Source: Echinometra lucunter (lineage: Eukaryota; Echinodermata; Echinoidea; Camarodonta; Echinometridae). From it: 64,000 nucleotides of DNA. The notes under the pieces were generated by a model. It searched no databases, had not been told where the DNA came from, and was given only the letters and a program-made list of their open reading frames with translations. Shown in pieces: positions 26,101-36,689 of this stretch. Made by a program: the position numbers and the translations under genes. How positions within the stretch are numbered: the stretch's first letter is position 1; the number at the start of each line of letters is the position of its first letter. The stretch is taken from NCBI GenBank assembly GCA_029962745.1, contig CM057151.1:36931798-36995797 (forward strand), in the 5' to 3' direction.

Positions 26101-26223
26101 TGCTAAGTTTATACGATTTTAGCTTTATGAGTTTCAAAGTTAGATGTCACCATGTTAAACAAATCTAGTCGGGAGTCGAATGGGTAATGTACATTAGGAA
26201 CACATTGAATTCTTGTCTTTTTT

Positions 26224-26229
26224 TTTATT
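26224..26229 (-). terminator. Candidate poly(A) signal of evx
   Basis: AATAAA on the minus strand, about 120 bp past the stop codon. The flanking T-rich plus-strand run means the signal lies in an A-rich context. Other AATAAA-like sequences lie further downstream near 25830, inside a LINE-like tail, so the true 3' end could differ. Confidence 0.35.
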
Positions 26230-26350
26230 TATGATTTTGCTTAATTTGAACTATGAGTATTAACATCATTCAAGCAATGTGAGTCACAAAGTCCAATATA
26301 AACGTAGGCAAGCTAGAGCAGTCTTTTCCACCATGTTCACGGCAGGTCCG

Positions 26351-27019
26351 CTAGAAGCCCCCGGGGATCTGCAGGGCCAAACCAGGGTGATGAACCGCAG
26401 GGTGCGAGTGAGGTGTCGACAAAACCGCTGGAACGTGAACAACGGCGGGGTGATCAGGGGTGCCAGTCACCGGGCTGGAGTGCGGAGAAGAGGTGCTGGT
26501 GGTCACGGGCGTGGTCGCACTGGTGATCGGAGCCGTGGGCGATGAGTGTCGGTGCGGCGAACCTCCAGGGGCGTGGTGACATCCGCAAGGGGATGAGGCG
26601 GAGACTGCGGGTGGGGCCGCTGCTTGTGGGGCTGGTGGTGGAGGTAGATTGGTAGGTGGCAAGATGAGGGATGCACCGGCGGCGGCTCTAGCGGCTAAGA
26701 TGTCGGACTGGTGGTGGGCGGTGCCGGCAGCGGGGGTCGGAAAAGGTCTGGCGTAGGGGTGTGCACCAAGGCCATGAAGAAGCTCAGCTCGGGATCGGAG
26801 GTGCAGAGAGTAGGCGTCAGCCGCGGCGACGGGTGCAGCTCCAGCAAGTGGGTGGTAGTAGCTGAGTGGTGAAGGGGTGTGGCAGGTGTATGGGGGTAGT
26901 CTACCAGCAAGCATGAGTGAGTAGAGGTGATGGTCGAAATGGGCGTGGTGTGGCCAGGAACATGCAGACATCGACATGCGTTGACGCTTATCCTTCATGC
27001 GACGATTCTGGAACCAGAC
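26351..27019 (-). CDS. evx: evx exon 3, homeodomain positions 47-60 and C-terminal region
   Basis: The acceptor reads CGTTTTAG|GTCTGG, preceded on the minus strand by a TTTTC repeat that acts as a natural polypyrimidine tract. The first residues, [14 protein letters not shown], complete recognition helix 3. After it come SACSWP, an aromatic- and His-rich segment and long Ala/Pro/Ser/Thr/His tracts. The stop is TAG at 26353-26351. The exon is distinctly GC-richer than its surroundings. Open frames on the plus strand here, for example 26279-26545, are shadows of this coding exon. Confidence 0.95.
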   Translation of the reverse strand, partial: VWFQNRRMKDKRQRMSMSACSWPHHAHFDHHLYSLMLAGRLPPYTCHTPSPLSYYHPLAGAAPVAAADAYSLHLRSRAELLHGLGAHPYARPFPTPAAGTAHHQSDILAARAAAGASLILPPTNLPPPPAPQAAAPPAVSASSPCGCHHAPGGSPHRHSSPTAPITSATTPVTTSTSSPHSSPVTGTPDHPAVVHVPAVLSTPHSHPAVHHPGLALQIPGGF

Positions 27020-30000
27020 CTAAAACGAACGAAAGAAAAGAAAAGAAAAGAAAAACCATGAAAGATGATTTCGAAAAATAAAGGTTATAAAGACTCCCTA
27101 ACCTTATGTTACCAAAGTAGGGCAATGTAGCAATAGCAATTATGGAACGACTGCCAATGACTGCATGCACAGCATGAACACCATAAAGTACAGATGCCTA
27201 AAACCTGGAAAATTGGCTGATGATACCACATCACGCTTATTCGATTTTTAAATAAATAAGAACCCCTGATGAGTGCTACTTCATTTCCGCTGTCACCCCG
27301 ACGCGGCTTCAAAATGATTATTTCTATCATTCAAGTACGCCCGAGTCATGAGCGGGCAATAATTGGCTCGAATGATTGAAGCGCACGACCCGGGGATCTT
27401 CGGGAGCCCTGCACGGCAGCTGTACGCTAGACCGCGTGCGTGGAACTAACTTGAAGGATAGGCGAGGGGAAGGGAATTAGCGGCCCGTAATTGCTAAATG
27501 ATAATCTTTGCTGTAACCGTCGATCAAGTGCAAATTGTGTTTGTCTTGTAATTAAACACACGGTGCGCCACCTTGTCAGGTTACACACGTTTTCTTTTAC
27601 TCTTCGAGCAGATAAATTGGAAGTGTAAATATGTCATGTAATTGGTAGATCATGCATTGCAAACAGTGCGGGTGGGAGATCATGATTACTAACTTCATTA
27701 ACAGTAGGAAAACCTCAAAATGGTCTAATTACATAGTCAAAAACAGATAATTCGATCCGTTCACCGATGTCAAAATGAATGAAGAGGAATTAAGGAATCG
27801 TTTTAGTCGACTCGATCATGTCTATTATAAACTGACACGGACATTTTCATAATCAATTCCTATTTACTTTTCTCGTTTAACTTTCTACGTTGCGTCTAAT
27901 TTTCTTTGATAATTTTACTACAGTAGCCTCTTTGGAAAGCCTTACTTCCTTCACTGAAAAGTGATATATACCCTTTAAAATGAAGACTGCCCGTAATTAA
28001 AAGTGACATAAAAATATACCCTCCAATAATCGTTAAATCTCGTTTTTACATTAGAATATTAATGACTCATATCAAATTAACTATTCAAAAGTGAAGATTA
28101 GCATTTCTTGGTATTCTTCGGTGATGACTTAATTAGAAAGAAAAGCCGGAAGCAGATACCAGAAATGCGTGACAAGAATCACCAGCGAATAGTTAATCGA
28201 GTTTTCAAACTAACCCAAGAAACTAAACAGATCACCCCTTCAATAAATAATTCTACTAATGCTTATCCAAAGTCGGCGTATTTCGTTTAAAGAGATGAAT
28301 TTTACGACAGAAACTCGTCATTATCTTATCTGAGATGACGCCATTGGTTTTTGATTAAGAGATGTTTTGGATGATTACAAATAGCCAGAAGTATATGGAA
28401 AGCAAATCAAGTGTATCAGAGCAGGCGGCACGAAGTTAATCTGATTAAGTTCTTACTTTTCCACAACAAACCAGAGTTTCCACTATTCCATTATTTGTTG
28501 AAAACCTTCTCCCAAGGAAATATTTTTCAAAAAAATCTATCGCATTATGTAGATGGTACTAAATATCAAATTTAAGAACGCGTGATTTCACTTTTATACT
28601 TCATTATCGGCCGTCTCTAAACTATTCCATTAATTCTTATTTTACTCATAAAATGCCAGATAATTAAAAGCATAAATTCAGTATTGAATTGATTTTTTTT
28701 TTTTTTTTTTTTTTTTTTTGGGGGGGGGGGTTTTTTTCGGGGCATTACATAATGAAGTTAAATAAAACAAAACCCCCTCCTTCAATGAAGGTTTTGAATT
28801 AGTCTGCCCTTGCAAAATTTGAATGTATACCAACAATTCAACAATTATTGATATGCACATTAACAATGAATATATAATTTACTGGACTATAAAAGAGTCG
28901 TTTTTTTTTTTCAATTAAATTTGACAAATTACACACCTTAATAGTTGTCTCCGGTAGGTTGAGTGCGGTGGCCAATTCACATCGCTTCGGTCGGGACACG
29001 TAGTTCTCACGGGCGAACTCCTTCTCTAGACGGCCGATCTGCTCCCGGGTGAATGCGGTGCGGTACCGGCGAACCTGTGACGGGTCAAGCGGGTCGGCTG
29101 TAATGCGAAAAGAAAAGAAATAACGAATACGTAAATTATTTTGTAGTTTGAAATACAAGGGAATGTACAGTAGAAATGTTGGAGACATCATACTCTATAT
29201 AGGCAACTACGCTTAATCAACCACATTCCAATCAAAAGTATATGAAGGGCTTAGCCCTTTTTAAATCTGTATTTTAAAAATTCTGCATGCCCTTTTTTTC
29301 TTCAAATAGTTTATGTAAACTGGCAATTTACAAAATGAATTGAGGTAACTTAAAATGATTGAAAGTTACGAACACTGATTTAGCTTTTGATAAACATTCT
29401 TCACACTTTTTTGTGTGTAATATTTTGGAGTAGCATAGATATCATAAAACATATAAAGAGAGTTTAAAACAAGAAATAACAAACGAATGTGACAAATAAT
29501 CGCATTTTTCTTGCAGCCATTCCACCTTAATACTGAATGATATCCAATATTGTCCACTGTGCGAATTACTAACATTGCAATACTACTGACAGTTGCTTTC
29601 GCTCATAATTAATTTGAAATCATTTTCAGACATCAAGCTTGCACCTTGAAGCTCCTTGCTTGCATGAACGTGCAAGTATTCCAAACCCGGCTAATCAAAT
29701 GCCTATTAATCAAAAAGTGCAACTGACACCCATAGCAAAGTATAACCATGTTGTTGACATCCCTCCTAATTATTGCCTATAATTTGAACTCGTATCACGT
29801 AAAATTCTGGGCGTGAAAGCGAGATGAACTTCTTTACATTCCAAATCTATTACAAAGAACATGTAACCATGACCAGCAAATTAATGCGCGTGTCTAATTA
29901 CTGATTAGAGCGGGACGCTGTTCTCGCGTACCCCCGCTTGTCACGGCGTGCTGCACGACAAGTGTTGGGGTAATCAGCTGAAAAATTGAATTTCCCGTCC

Positions 30001-30962
30001 CCCTATTGAACCCACTTTCTTTTTCTATGGTCTGATGGTGCAAGCACAGTATCTGACAGACTCACGCACCCTACCCTAAAGTTAACGGTAACTTTTCATT
30101 TTCAATATAAAATATGTTAGGTTTTTTATTAAAAAAATTTAAGCTTCAAGCACAAAATACCGGAGATAATATCATTTCATAGAAAGATTCCCCTTATTTC
30201 CACAGTTTGCATCGTTCGCAGCTGAAACAATTTTTTTGTAAAGGAAAATTCACATGCAGTTGTAAGATCAGTCTGAAATGCCAGAACAAGATGAATCGAT
30301 CTCGTTCTTAACCAGTGTTAACGTAAGCAAAATAAAAATATAAATAAACCAATCAATCATTCAATCAAAAAAATAAAAAATAAATAAATACTAGTCTTAC
30401 CTCTAAGAGCAGAATTTGGTGGGGATGATGGATCAGTTTTGTGGAGTCCAAACTCGAGGTTATCTGGGCAGCTGTCTGGTGACAAGCGGTCATCCCACTT
30501 CCCTAGTGGGCTAGGATCCCGGGAATACTCGTGACCATTCAAGTCCTGGTGCTCGTCGCCGCTGAGATGCTCGCCCTTGACGGGAGGACTGGGTGATCGA
30601 GACAGAGGATGATGATGATGGGTCGGGTGACGAAAGTCTATGGTCCCCGCTGACGGGATGGCGTGCGATGTCGGGAACGGCAGCATGGTTGGATGATGAC
30701 CGCCGATGGTGGAGGGAACAGCCACGTCGCCTCCTGTGACGGCCCGACTCATGACGACGGCAGGTGCTGAAGAAGTCTTGGACGAACTGCTGGATGAAAC
30801 ATCGGCGTAGGGCATGAAGAGCGTATGATGACGAGCCTCTGAAGGTGCAGGCACTCCACTGGGCGATGATCCTGGTGTAGTGGTCACGTTGTTGTTGTTG
30901 GAGTCTTGGTGAGATGGGTTTTCGGTCGTTGGCAGCATGGTGGTTGGGAAACTCTTGTCCAT
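26351..30962 (-). CDS. evx: Even-skipped/Evx homeobox transcription factor, three coding exons
   Basis: The coding sequence joins 30962-30401, 29097-28937 and 27019-26351 on the minus strand: 1392 nt, 463 residues plus stop. It encodes an Even-skipped class homeodomain protein, a nuclear DNA-binding regulator (Eve is mainly a repressor). The homeodomain spans about residues 196-255, starting [12 protein letters not shown] and ending [14 protein letters not shown], with R5, F8, W48, Q50 and N51 all present. Exon phases agree: an Ala codon is split G|CC at the first junction and the second junction falls between codons. The N-terminal half is Ser/Thr/Pro/His-rich and low complexity. The C-terminal half has Pro/Ala/His-rich tracts and an LSYYHP motif (about 293-298) resembling the LPYYSP of vertebrate Evx. 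I see no LFKPY-type motif at the C-terminus. The start is the first in-frame ATG after an in-frame TGA (31025-31023), with A at -3 and G at +4. Family assignment is very secure; exact ends are predicted. Confidence 0.95.
27020..28936 (-). other. evx: evx intron 2 (1917 bp), splits the homeodomain
   Basis: GT-AG phase-0 intron between homeodomain residues 46 and 47. The part nearest exon 3 holds AAAAG repeats on the plus strand (27031-27055). A GC-richer block at about 27340-27600 has several homeodomain-type cores (AATAATTGG, CGTAATTGC, TAATTAAAC). A T-run followed by a G-run lies at about 28691-28730. Confidence 0.9.
28937..29097 (-). CDS. evx: evx exon 2, homeodomain positions 1-46
   Basis: The exon is 161 nt and follows an acceptor reading CATTACAG|CC behind a pyrimidine tract. 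It encodes a short DPLDPSQ linker and homeodomain residues 1-46, including the diagnostic Evx stretch [18 protein letters not shown]. It ends ATTAAG|GTGTGT, so the intron falls between homeodomain positions 46 and 47, a position I recall for other Evx genes. Translation through the donor gives non-homeodomain residues, which supports the splice. Confidence 0.95.
29098..30400 (-). other. evx: evx intron 1 (1303 bp)
   Basis: GT-AG intron interrupting a codon after its first base. Most of it is AT-rich. A denser island at about 29880-30010 contains TCTAAT (29893-29898) facing ATTAGA (29904-29909), an inverted pair of TAAT homeodomain sites, next to a GC-rich stretch. No coding sequence was recognised inside it. 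Confidence 0.9.
30401..30962 (-). CDS. evx: evx exon 1 (coding part), residues 1-187 plus one base
   Basis: This exon encodes the N-terminal region, which has no folded domain I recognise. Visible low-complexity stretches are Asn 22-25, a Ser run at about 56-61, a His run at about 115-118 and several Ser-Pro pairs between 121 and 182 that could be proline-directed phosphorylation sites (inference). The 3' end reads AGAG|GTAAGA, a strong donor. An alternative reading would start 18 codons upstream at a GTG at 31016; I rejected it because the ATG at 30962 has a strong Kozak context and GTG starts are rare in animal genes. Confidence 0.92.
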
Positions 30963-31016
30963 GTTAAACAGAAACCACTCGATCAAATGTTTGCTCGCTG
31001 TCGACCAATCCTCCAC

Positions 31017-31400
31017 TTTAAATCAAACTCCAAATCAAATCAAGACGACAAGCAGTAGTCCTCAAAACTTTCTCTTCCTCGATTGGATGAAATATCTAAA
31101 CATCAATTTATCGTCGGCGTTCTTTGACTTTCAGAAATTGATGGCGACCGGTCAGAAAAGTGCTTCCTCACTCAGGTTCACTGTCGAAGTGGTTGACAAG
31201 GCCAGCAGAGTAAGAAACTGTCCAAGGAATATTTCGAGGACGATATTTAAAAGGATGTTTATGTTATCAACACCACTTGCGTGTCAACTTGCAAGTGATA
31301 TCAGGAGCACATTAACAAATGCAGACGAGTTCACTTTCTCATCGGGGATGCTTAAGACATGATAACTTCTCTCTTGGGTGACGAAAATGTAGAATGATGA
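31017..31400 (-). other. evx: Probable evx 5' untranslated leader
   Basis: The stretch from the start codon to about 25-30 bp below the TATA-like box has an in-frame stop (TGA, 31025-31023) and no long frame continuing the protein. A single leader of about 430 nt, counted to the ATG at 30962, is the simplest model. An upstream noncoding exon cannot be excluded without transcript data. Confidence 0.5.
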
Positions 31401-31419
31401 TGCTCCAGCTTTCTTCCGA

Positions 31420-31427
31420 TTTAAATA
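31420..31427 (-). promoter_or_regulatory. Candidate TATA box of evx
   Basis: The minus strand reads TATTTAAA here, about 460 bp upstream of the predicted start codon. A TCATCATTC stretch 25-30 bp downstream could serve as an initiator. Position and motif only; no transcript evidence. Confidence 0.45.
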
Positions 31428-31471
31428 CGGTGAGTTAAACTAAATCATGACCGAACCAGATTAGATAACAC

Positions 31472-31515
31472 CCAATAAGGGGTAGTGCTTTTGAACTTAG
31501 CGCACCAATAAGGGG
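31472..31515. promoter_or_regulatory. Duplicated CCAATAAGGGG motif upstream of evx
   Basis: An identical 11-mer, CCAATAAGGGG, occurs at 31472-31482 and 31505-31515, 33 bp apart, or about three helical turns. Its complement CCCTTATTGG contains a CCAAT-box core and resembles a CArG box with one mismatch; AATAA could also suit a posterior Hox or Caudal protein. It lies 45-95 bp upstream of the TATA-like box. Confidence 0.4.
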
Positions 31516-31529
31516 GCGTTCCCCCTCTT

Positions 31530-32843
31530 GTTATGCTAATCGACGCTTCCAAGCTGAAGATCCTAAACGATGTAGTAATCAAAGCTCCATTACATGGAAT
31601 CATCAATAGCGAGCGCGCACAATGGCGTGCGGACACGGCGGGCTAACAAAAACAACAAAAGCGCCTTCTATCCAACCAGTCAAGTTGAAAAGGCTCGCTC
31701 ATTTACACGTCAATAGCACACAGCGGCACCGCGCTGGACCCCCTATCACCAACATAAAAGGATCGTTGAAAGAGATGGGGGATGAGACACTGATATCTAT
31801 TCAGGACACAAATTGGGTCGTCTTAACCCTTTCTTGTAGCTTTCGCTTTCTGATCGCCGCCATGATAAAGAGGGAAGATTCGAGAAGAAAGCCGGTCGTC
31901 ATTGAAACTCTCCTCACTTTTGTCTCCCCTTCCAAGATCCTGTTAATACCATACTTTGTTTCTTTTACTTTACAGCTTTTTGGCTATCACTGTATTAACT
32001 AAGTCCTCCTTACAGAGTCTGTGTACCATTTTACGAGCCCTTGGCGTTGTATCATCTCGAATCATCCTTTCAAACGACAAATAGGAAAGCTTAGCTTCAA
32101 CAGAAGTCTGCTAAAACACAATACTACATATCATTTACTCACAAAGCCGTCGGAATGGCAGCCGCAGACTCAAAAAGTAAACAAAAATAGAGAGTTTCGA
32201 TTTTTAGTTTAATTCGAAGATCAACTTAAAAAGAGTTTTCTTATAAGGTGTTTAGGAACATTAAAGGTAGCTCGGAGAGTTCGATGATACATCTATGGGT
32301 ATATCTTGATTACGCACTGATTATAATAAGCCTAATTGGATTTATCGATAAAAGCAGATGAAATTGAGCTCTTTTCTTCTTGAAAGGCTTGCCATCTTCT
32401 AGGGGTCGATGCCCTGACATGCTAACTACACCATTTGAGCATTGGATCACATAGAAAACCAAAACAAAATATCTTGTTGATTTTTTAATGTGAGGTGCAT
32501 GGCCCTTTTTCTTTTTCCTGTACTGCTTTTCATACTACACGTATCGATGAATGAATGATTGGACAAACAAAGGAATGGAGCTATAATAAAAAGATAAATG
32601 AAAACAAAACAAAATAATGATAAATAGATAAATAAAAGACTTTACTATATGGACAATGATGAAAAGGGGTATGACCTTTTAGAAAACAGCGTACAAGATG
32701 AAGATACTAAATAATGTGTTACTTTCTCCTATAATGGTGAACGTAAACACAAAGATTTGTTGATTTGAATATTTCACAGTATGAAGGTATATGGAGAGAA
32801 AGAGGAAGTGGGAGAGAGGATGGACTGGAAGAGAGTTGAAAAG

Positions 32844-32879
<36 letters not shown>

Positions 32880-32986
32880 GGGAGAAAAATGAGTTTGGAG
32901 GAAGACAGGACGAAAGGGATGGAGGGGCGGGGTAGATTGGGAGAAGGGGAAGTGAGTGAGAAAAAGATAGATAGGGAGAGGGGAGG

Positions 32987-33018
<32 letters not shown>

Positions 33019-34470
33019 GAGATAGATAGATAGAGAGAAAGAGAGAGAGAGGGAGAGAGAGAGAGGGGGGGTGGGAGTGGTTGGGGATATGCACACTAGT
33101 GCTTTCGTATGGCTTGGCGCCAAATCTGGCGGAAACGGCGTATAGTTACTCACGCCAGGCATAATCGGGTCATGCTTGAGTACATTCCGCTTGGGATATA
33201 TGCTATGATATTCACAGAAAGATAAGTCAATTTATGTTATGCATTGCATTATGCATGAGAGGTGTCATTAAACTCTGATCTATAAATAACTTGGCAACCC
33301 CGCAAACAAACAAGCAAATACCATCCTCCAAACAACCAAACAATCTACAGATTTTGTGTCCTTTTTCCAATGGGCAGGATGGGGTGTTGTTGTTGTTTTT
33401 TTTTTTTATATGAAAATAATACTCAGTTCTTTTGAAAGAACACGAGACAATTATGTTCATATGGAATCTAAATCCGGTCGCAAACTCTTAAAAGATCTAA
33501 GTATGTATTGCAATATTCATTGTGTAAAAGTGTGAAAGTGATAAAGGCAAACAGTATTAACAAATTAAAGTATTAGATTTATTCATCTTGCTCTCATTTG
33601 TAAAGAAATATCACCATTTTACTGTCTTCATTATTTTCCGCAAATCCTTTGTAATGGATAATTCTATCGTCCGACTTTCCACGATGTTTCTGTAATGTTG
33701 AGACCTATAGGCATAGTTATGCATGATAGGGGACGTAAAAAGTGTGTGTATGTGTGGACAATTTTGCCAGCAAGTAAAATATAGGAAAGAAAAGCTGATA
33801 TTTATGCAAGAAGTTTTACAGCCGCCTATTACTATATACTAATACTATGTGTATACTCTTTCGCACAGAAATCATAATTAGGTTTGATAATTTAACGTAC
33901 AATGAATGAATATCAAATAAATTCTATCTAAGCCAAAGCAAATGAAGCACGCTTATAGCTCACGAGCAACAACTAAGTTGGGAACCTTATATGTGCTTTC
34001 CCATTTATATCTTACACGTCTTAGGTAATCATTAGATATATTCTAAATTGTTAATTGATCAATTATTATTACCAAATTTCACAGGCATAGTTACAACAAA
34101 CAGAAATACAGTATAAAGTTTGGAAAAAAGGAACTAACAAAATAGGATAATGCTAATCGATGCTAGTTCTCGATAATTACAATTTACACTGTTTGAAGAA
34201 AGGACCTAACAATTAGAATCAGCAATTGATCTGGCAGAAGAAAGAATTCACCGATAGAGGATATTTTTGTCCAAAACAAACTTCTAACTTTGAAACATTT
34301 CTATAGCAAGCAATTAACTTTATCGAAACAATTCAGTGTGTATGACTCATATGAAATCTAATCGGGTGATTTCTATGCATATTCTTTTGTAAAAGTTAAA
34401 TGAGAGGAGGAGTCTATGGAAAGAATAATGCAACCAGGTATAATCAACGTCTTTAAATAAGAACAGTCCT
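31530..34470. other. Upstream flank of evx, no further gene recognised
   Basis: Holds an octamer-like ATGCTAAT at 31533-31540, a 126-codon plus frame (31622-32002) with no recognised domain, and a long GA-rich low-complexity tract (about 32790-33068). The poly-Ser/Leu and poly-Arg/Glu frames over the tract are artefacts. Confidence 0.5.
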
Positions 34471-34479
34471 TCAGATGCT

Positions 34480-34615
34480 TTTCTTTGAGCCGCAGAACAA
34501 GGGCATCTGACATTCCCATTGCTTCCACCGCCCGGCCAGCTGGCCGATTGTGAACGCTGAGTTCTCGTATTGTTTCACGGAGCGCTAAAGACGTTGTTGG
34601 GCAACTCTTTTGTTA
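34480..34615. repeat. Sox-like-site repeat family, copy A
   Basis: Contains CTTCAGATGC, CCGCCCGGCCAGCTGGCCGA and GTATTGTTTCACGGA (34567-34581). The last is identical over 15 bp to copy D at 40912-40926. It is the most diverged and shortest copy. Confidence 0.65.
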
Positions 34616-35074
34616 TGTAGGTGAATGAAATCCGGGTTTCACTTTAAAAGAAAACTGCTCAACTAATTAATAGTGAATAGGATATACTACATTTGATAAT
34701 GTTGTTCGTGAAATATCGTTTTTGAGCAGGTCTTACTGACGAACTAATGTGTTCATTAATGCTACCTTGATATTATTATCCATTTCCCGTCATTTTCTAT
34801 AACTTTCACTTCTCAGTTTTTATATTTCATTCAAGTTCATTTTTCTACACAGGTTTATCGTTATTTTATGTAACCCATTGCCCAATTTAGTTATCTAACT
34901 ACGATGCAGTGATTTTGTTTGATTCTTTTTAATAAACCATTTATCTATCTATCTTATCTATCTATCTATCTATTTTAGGCCGAGCATCCAGTTAAGAAAG
35001 GATCAATTTATGCATATTTTAGTAATGTAGAGCAATGATGTTTATCTGCATGGACACGATGGATATTGGCATGT

Positions 35075-35302
35075 TACACTCTAAAAACAAATCAGTTAAA
35101 AATGACTAGATGAAAGGGTCAGCTGGGTGTTGCAACTAAAATACTAGTCATTTTTTTTAATACTATATTTTAGTCATTTGTGACTATTTTCTAGTCGTAT
35201 TTTGACTAGAATGTAGTGAATTTTATCAGTTTATGACTAGATATATTAGTTGCACCCAGCTGACTAGTCTAGTCATTTTAACTGATTTGCTTTTAGAGCG
35301 TA
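35075..35302. mobile_element. TA-flanked MITE with long inverted ends (224 bp)
   Basis: Ends read CACTCTAAAAACAAATCAG on the left and, inverted, CGCTCTAAAAGCAAATCAG on the right. The inverted match extends inward for about 60 bp (TTAAAATGACTAG, GTCAGCTGGGTG, GCAACTAA). Both ends are flanked by TA (35075-35076 and 35301-35302), consistent with a Tc1/mariner-type target site. The interior has many TGACTAG/CTAGTCA motifs. No transposase is encoded. Confidence 0.85.
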
Positions 35303-35309
35303 AGCCTTA

Positions 35310-36310
35310 GTATTCAATCCTTAATCATTTCAAAATGCATTCCTCACTGCACATATGCCTAAGATTTACTTCATTAAGCCCAGAAATAAATGCGTTTTAA
35401 GGAAGGTAGTATTTTTTATATTGCATTTGATTATATCGCTCTTAATTTACAATCATTTTGGGATGACAAGTAACTGCGCATCAAAATACTATGTACATGT
35501 TATGCTAAGTCTTAAAAAAATCTTAATAAGGTATGCAAAAATTTTGCTCTATACATGAAACAATATTTTATGTTTTGACTAATGCATTGCATAAAATGAC
35601 CGACACGGAGGTGAAAATAGATTATTATGAATATAGGAAACGAAAGTGTGCAGTAAACATCCACTCTCCATCTTTATTTCTCTTTCCCATTCACGTTTTT
35701 CACCATTTAAGTCTTTCCCCTTTTTTTCTTTCCCATCTTTTCTCGACCCCTTTCTCTCCATCCAAAATTCCCCTTCTTTTTCACCCACTAATTCCATCTG
35801 TAGAAAAAAAAACAACAAACAGCACACACAGACAACAAAACAAACAAACAAATAAAAATGCCACAATGCATGGAAATGTACAGAAAGAGATATGATTTAT
35901 AGATTTTCAATGGTTGCTCTCTCCGACGGTCTTCACGCAAAGTCCACCATTGCACTCCCCTCCTCGGGTACCACGTACCCCACCAACATGATTATTGGTA
36001 TACCACTAGAATTTTTCATACCTCACCCCTCTCTTGCTCTTTCTCCCTCCATATCTTTCTCTTCATTTTCTCTGAACCATTCGACTCCGACCCCCCCCCC
36101 CCCGCCCGCCCCCGCGCGCCTCGCATCCACGTCACTATAGTTCAATGGGGGTATCTAAAAATAAGAAATTCAGCTATTTCTAGGATGCTTTTTCACGTCT
36201 TCCATGTGTCTTTTGTATGTTTGTCAAAGTATGTCTGCCCCACCCCCTCTCTCCGTCCTCTCATTCTATTCTTACAAGTCTATACCTATCTCCTCTTCCT
36301 CTCTCCTTTA
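35310..36310. other. No recognised gene; pyrimidine-rich stretches
   Basis: TC-rich intervals at 35660-35800 and 36020-36110 give Ser/Pro/Phe-rich frames with no domain. A CA-rich stretch lies at 35810-35860. Confidence 0.5.
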
Positions 36311-36314
36311 TCAT

Positions 36315-36682
36315 ATAATAATAATATAATAATATTCTGCATTTATATAGCATCTAATACATCTCTCTGAGATGTGTCTAAGCGCTTTACAGAAATATTA
36401 TTACCCCGGCCATCGGATTCAGGCTTGCCCGCACACATTGTATGCACCTGCTCCGCTCCAGAGGGAACATTCCAGCCGGGCGCCATTTTACAGGCGCTCA
36501 CAATGCAAAACGAATCACAATGACTTTCTCATTCTACCCGGTACCCAGCTAACACCTGGGTGGAGAGTGGCAAATGTAGATTTATATCTTGCCAAATGAC
36601 ATTAGTACTGCGGCAGGGATTTGAACCCCGTACCTTGTGGTTCAAAGTCCGGGAGACTTATCCACTGGACCGCAACACATAT
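36315..36682 (-). mobile_element. tRNA-derived SINE, copy 2 (minus orientation)
   Basis: The minus strand starts with a tRNA-like head: GGTCCAGTGGATAAG as A box, GGTTCAAATCC as B box, with a cloverleaf-like anticodon arm between. The body shares the CCGGTACCCA and ACACCTGGGTGGAGAGTGG segments with the copies at 0.2 and 56.5 kb. The 3' end has CTGTAAAGCGCTTAGACA and TATATAAATGC, then an AAT-rich tail on the plus strand. Confidence 0.82.
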
Positions 36683-36689
36683 ATCCTTT

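Noticed and set aside
26279..26545. 88-codon Arg/Gly-rich plus frame
   Set aside because: Antisense shadow of evx exon 3.
31014..31016. GTG start extending evx by 18 residues
   Set aside because: Animal genes rarely start at GTG, and the ATG at 30962 has a strong Kozak context.
30937..31362. 141-codon plus frame over the evx 5' end
   Set aside because: Antisense to the evx leader and first codons; no recognisable domain.
36600..36682. Possible tRNA gene on the minus strand
   Set aside because: A and B boxes are present, but the acceptor stem is not paired and the sequence continues into a repeated SINE body found at two other loci.
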